From Rhodobacter sp. (GTDB taxonomy: Bacteria > Pseudomonadota > Alphaproteobacteria > Rhodobacterales > Rhodobacteraceae), in contig JAJEAY010000192.1 of NCBI GenBank assembly GCA_022824145.1, forward strand, positions 1 through 64,000: a DNA stretch of 64,000 nucleotides, written 5' to 3'. A program made the translations under genes and the position numbers. The notes below the pieces were generated by a model that saw only the letters and a list, made by a program, of their open reading frames with translations, ran no database searches and was not told the DNA's origin. The first letter of the stretch is position 1, and every line of letters begins with the position of its first letter. This document shows, piece after piece, positions 63,589-64,000 of the stretch.

Positions 63589-64000
63589 CTACCCCTTGGT
63601 CCGGCTGTCAACAACCCGCACCGCTTTTCCTTCCGACCGCGGAACCGAGCCCGGGTCGCCAACCTCAATCTCGACCGTTACGCCAACCACGCCCTTAATC
63701 CGCTCCGCCAGAGCACGCTTGGCTTCCGCCCTGCCGCCCGAATCCCCGATTTCCGCCTCCACATGCACCTTCAGTGCATCCATGTGGCCTTTGGTGTAGA
63801 GATTCAGCTGGAAATGCGCCGCAAGGCCGTCGGTCGCCAGAACCTGTTCCTCGATCTGGGTCGGGAACACGTTGACTCCACGCAGGATGATCATGTCATC
63901 CGACCGGCCGGTGATCTTCTCCATTCGCCGCATTGACCGCGCCGTTCCGGGCAGCAGCCTTGACATGTCCCTCGTGCGGTACCGGACCAAGGGCATTCCT
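63589..64000 (-). CDS. paaK: Phenylacetate-CoA ligase PaaK, C-terminal part (runs off the window)
   Basis: Residues read on the minus strand from the right edge: PLVRYRTRDMSRLLPG, RMEKITGRSDDMIILRGVNV, FPTQIEEQVL and HFQLNL, the conserved end of phenylacetate-CoA ligase (AMP-binding C-terminal domain). It makes the phenylacetyl-CoA used by PaaABCDE. Only ~136 of ~430 residues are inside the window. Tail-to-tail with paaE, 63 bases apart. Confidence 0.9.
   Translation of the reverse strand, partial: GMPLVRYRTRDMSRLLPGTARSMRRMEKITGRSDDMIILRGVNVFPTQIEEQVLATDGLAAHFQLNLYTKGHMDALKVHVEAEIGDSGGRAEAKRALAERIKGVVGVTVEIEVGDPGSVPRSEGKAVRVVDSRTKG

Noticed and set aside
1..64000. CRISPR arrays, rRNA genes or additional tRNAs
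   Set aside because: No regularly spaced repeats and no other tRNA or rRNA signatures were seen; only tRNA-Ser(GGA) is supported.

Overview
The window looks like chromosomal DNA of a GC-rich alphaproteobacterium that lives on small nitrogen- and sulfur-containing organic compounds. This is inferred from gene content and codon use, with GTG and TTG starts among the ATGs. The pathways are for taurine, ectoine, phenylacetate and probably N-methylated amines. Together with many toxin-antitoxin modules, broken genes and insertion-sequence scraps, they fit a marine or host-associated lifestyle such as that of invertebrate symbionts. The genus cannot be named from the sequence.

Region by region. 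1-3.4 kb: the tail of an unknown gene, a class IV aminotransferase and a flavin monooxygenase with an NTF2-like N-terminal domain. 3.4-10.9 kb: an accessory island ending at the 3' end of a tRNA-Ser(GGA) gene. It holds an ISNCY transposase remnant, a stand-alone SIR2-domain protein (candidate phage defence), a HigBA-type toxin-antitoxin pair with a readable promoter and operator, a resolvase scrap and an AbiEii-like protein fused to a second domain. 11.2-13.6 kb: ectoine hydrolase (DoeA) and an M20 deacetylase. 14.3-25.4 kb: a compact two-way regulon around a GntR regulator. A sugar-type ABC transporter, a Tm-1-like ATP-binding protein and a class II aldolase lie on the minus strand; a metallo-beta-lactamase-fold enzyme, a HAD phosphatase, a second class II aldolase and an FGGY kinase lie on the plus strand. 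TTGTATACAA-type operators sit on both sides of the regulator. This is the best candidate here for an undescribed catabolic pathway.

25.6-32.8 kb: a decayed TetR gene, a Rieske oxygenase, then AlaX, a large MscS-type channel and cysteine synthase in overlapping order, and a class I glutamine amidotransferase. 32.9-39.0 kb: two paralogous ~815-residue FAD/GcvT oxidoreductases of the dimethylglycine/sarcosine dehydrogenase type, a PNPOx-like protein and an XRE-cupin regulator. 40-47.3 kb: an ArsR regulator, a COG3323-like protein, a graveyard of TRAP-transporter, IS91 and IS110 fragments, a 100-bp MITE-like inverted repeat, an ImmA/IrrE-family gene broken by an amber codon and a frameshift, and an M48 protease.

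48-56.4 kb: a taurine module. TauABC imports taurine, Tpa transaminates it to sulfoacetaldehyde, Xsc converts that to acetyl phosphate and sulfite, and TauR (MocR family) sits between tpa and xsc. No phosphotransacetylase gene is next to xsc. 56.9-59.1 kb: an AbiEi/AbiEii module whose toxin gene is frameshifted, and a HigA-like antidote next to a decayed killer gene. 59.9-64 kb: paaABCDE (phenylacetyl-CoA epoxidase) facing the 3' end of paaK, which runs off the window. Several toxins are broken while their antitoxins are intact, consistent with slow decay of the mobile gene complement.
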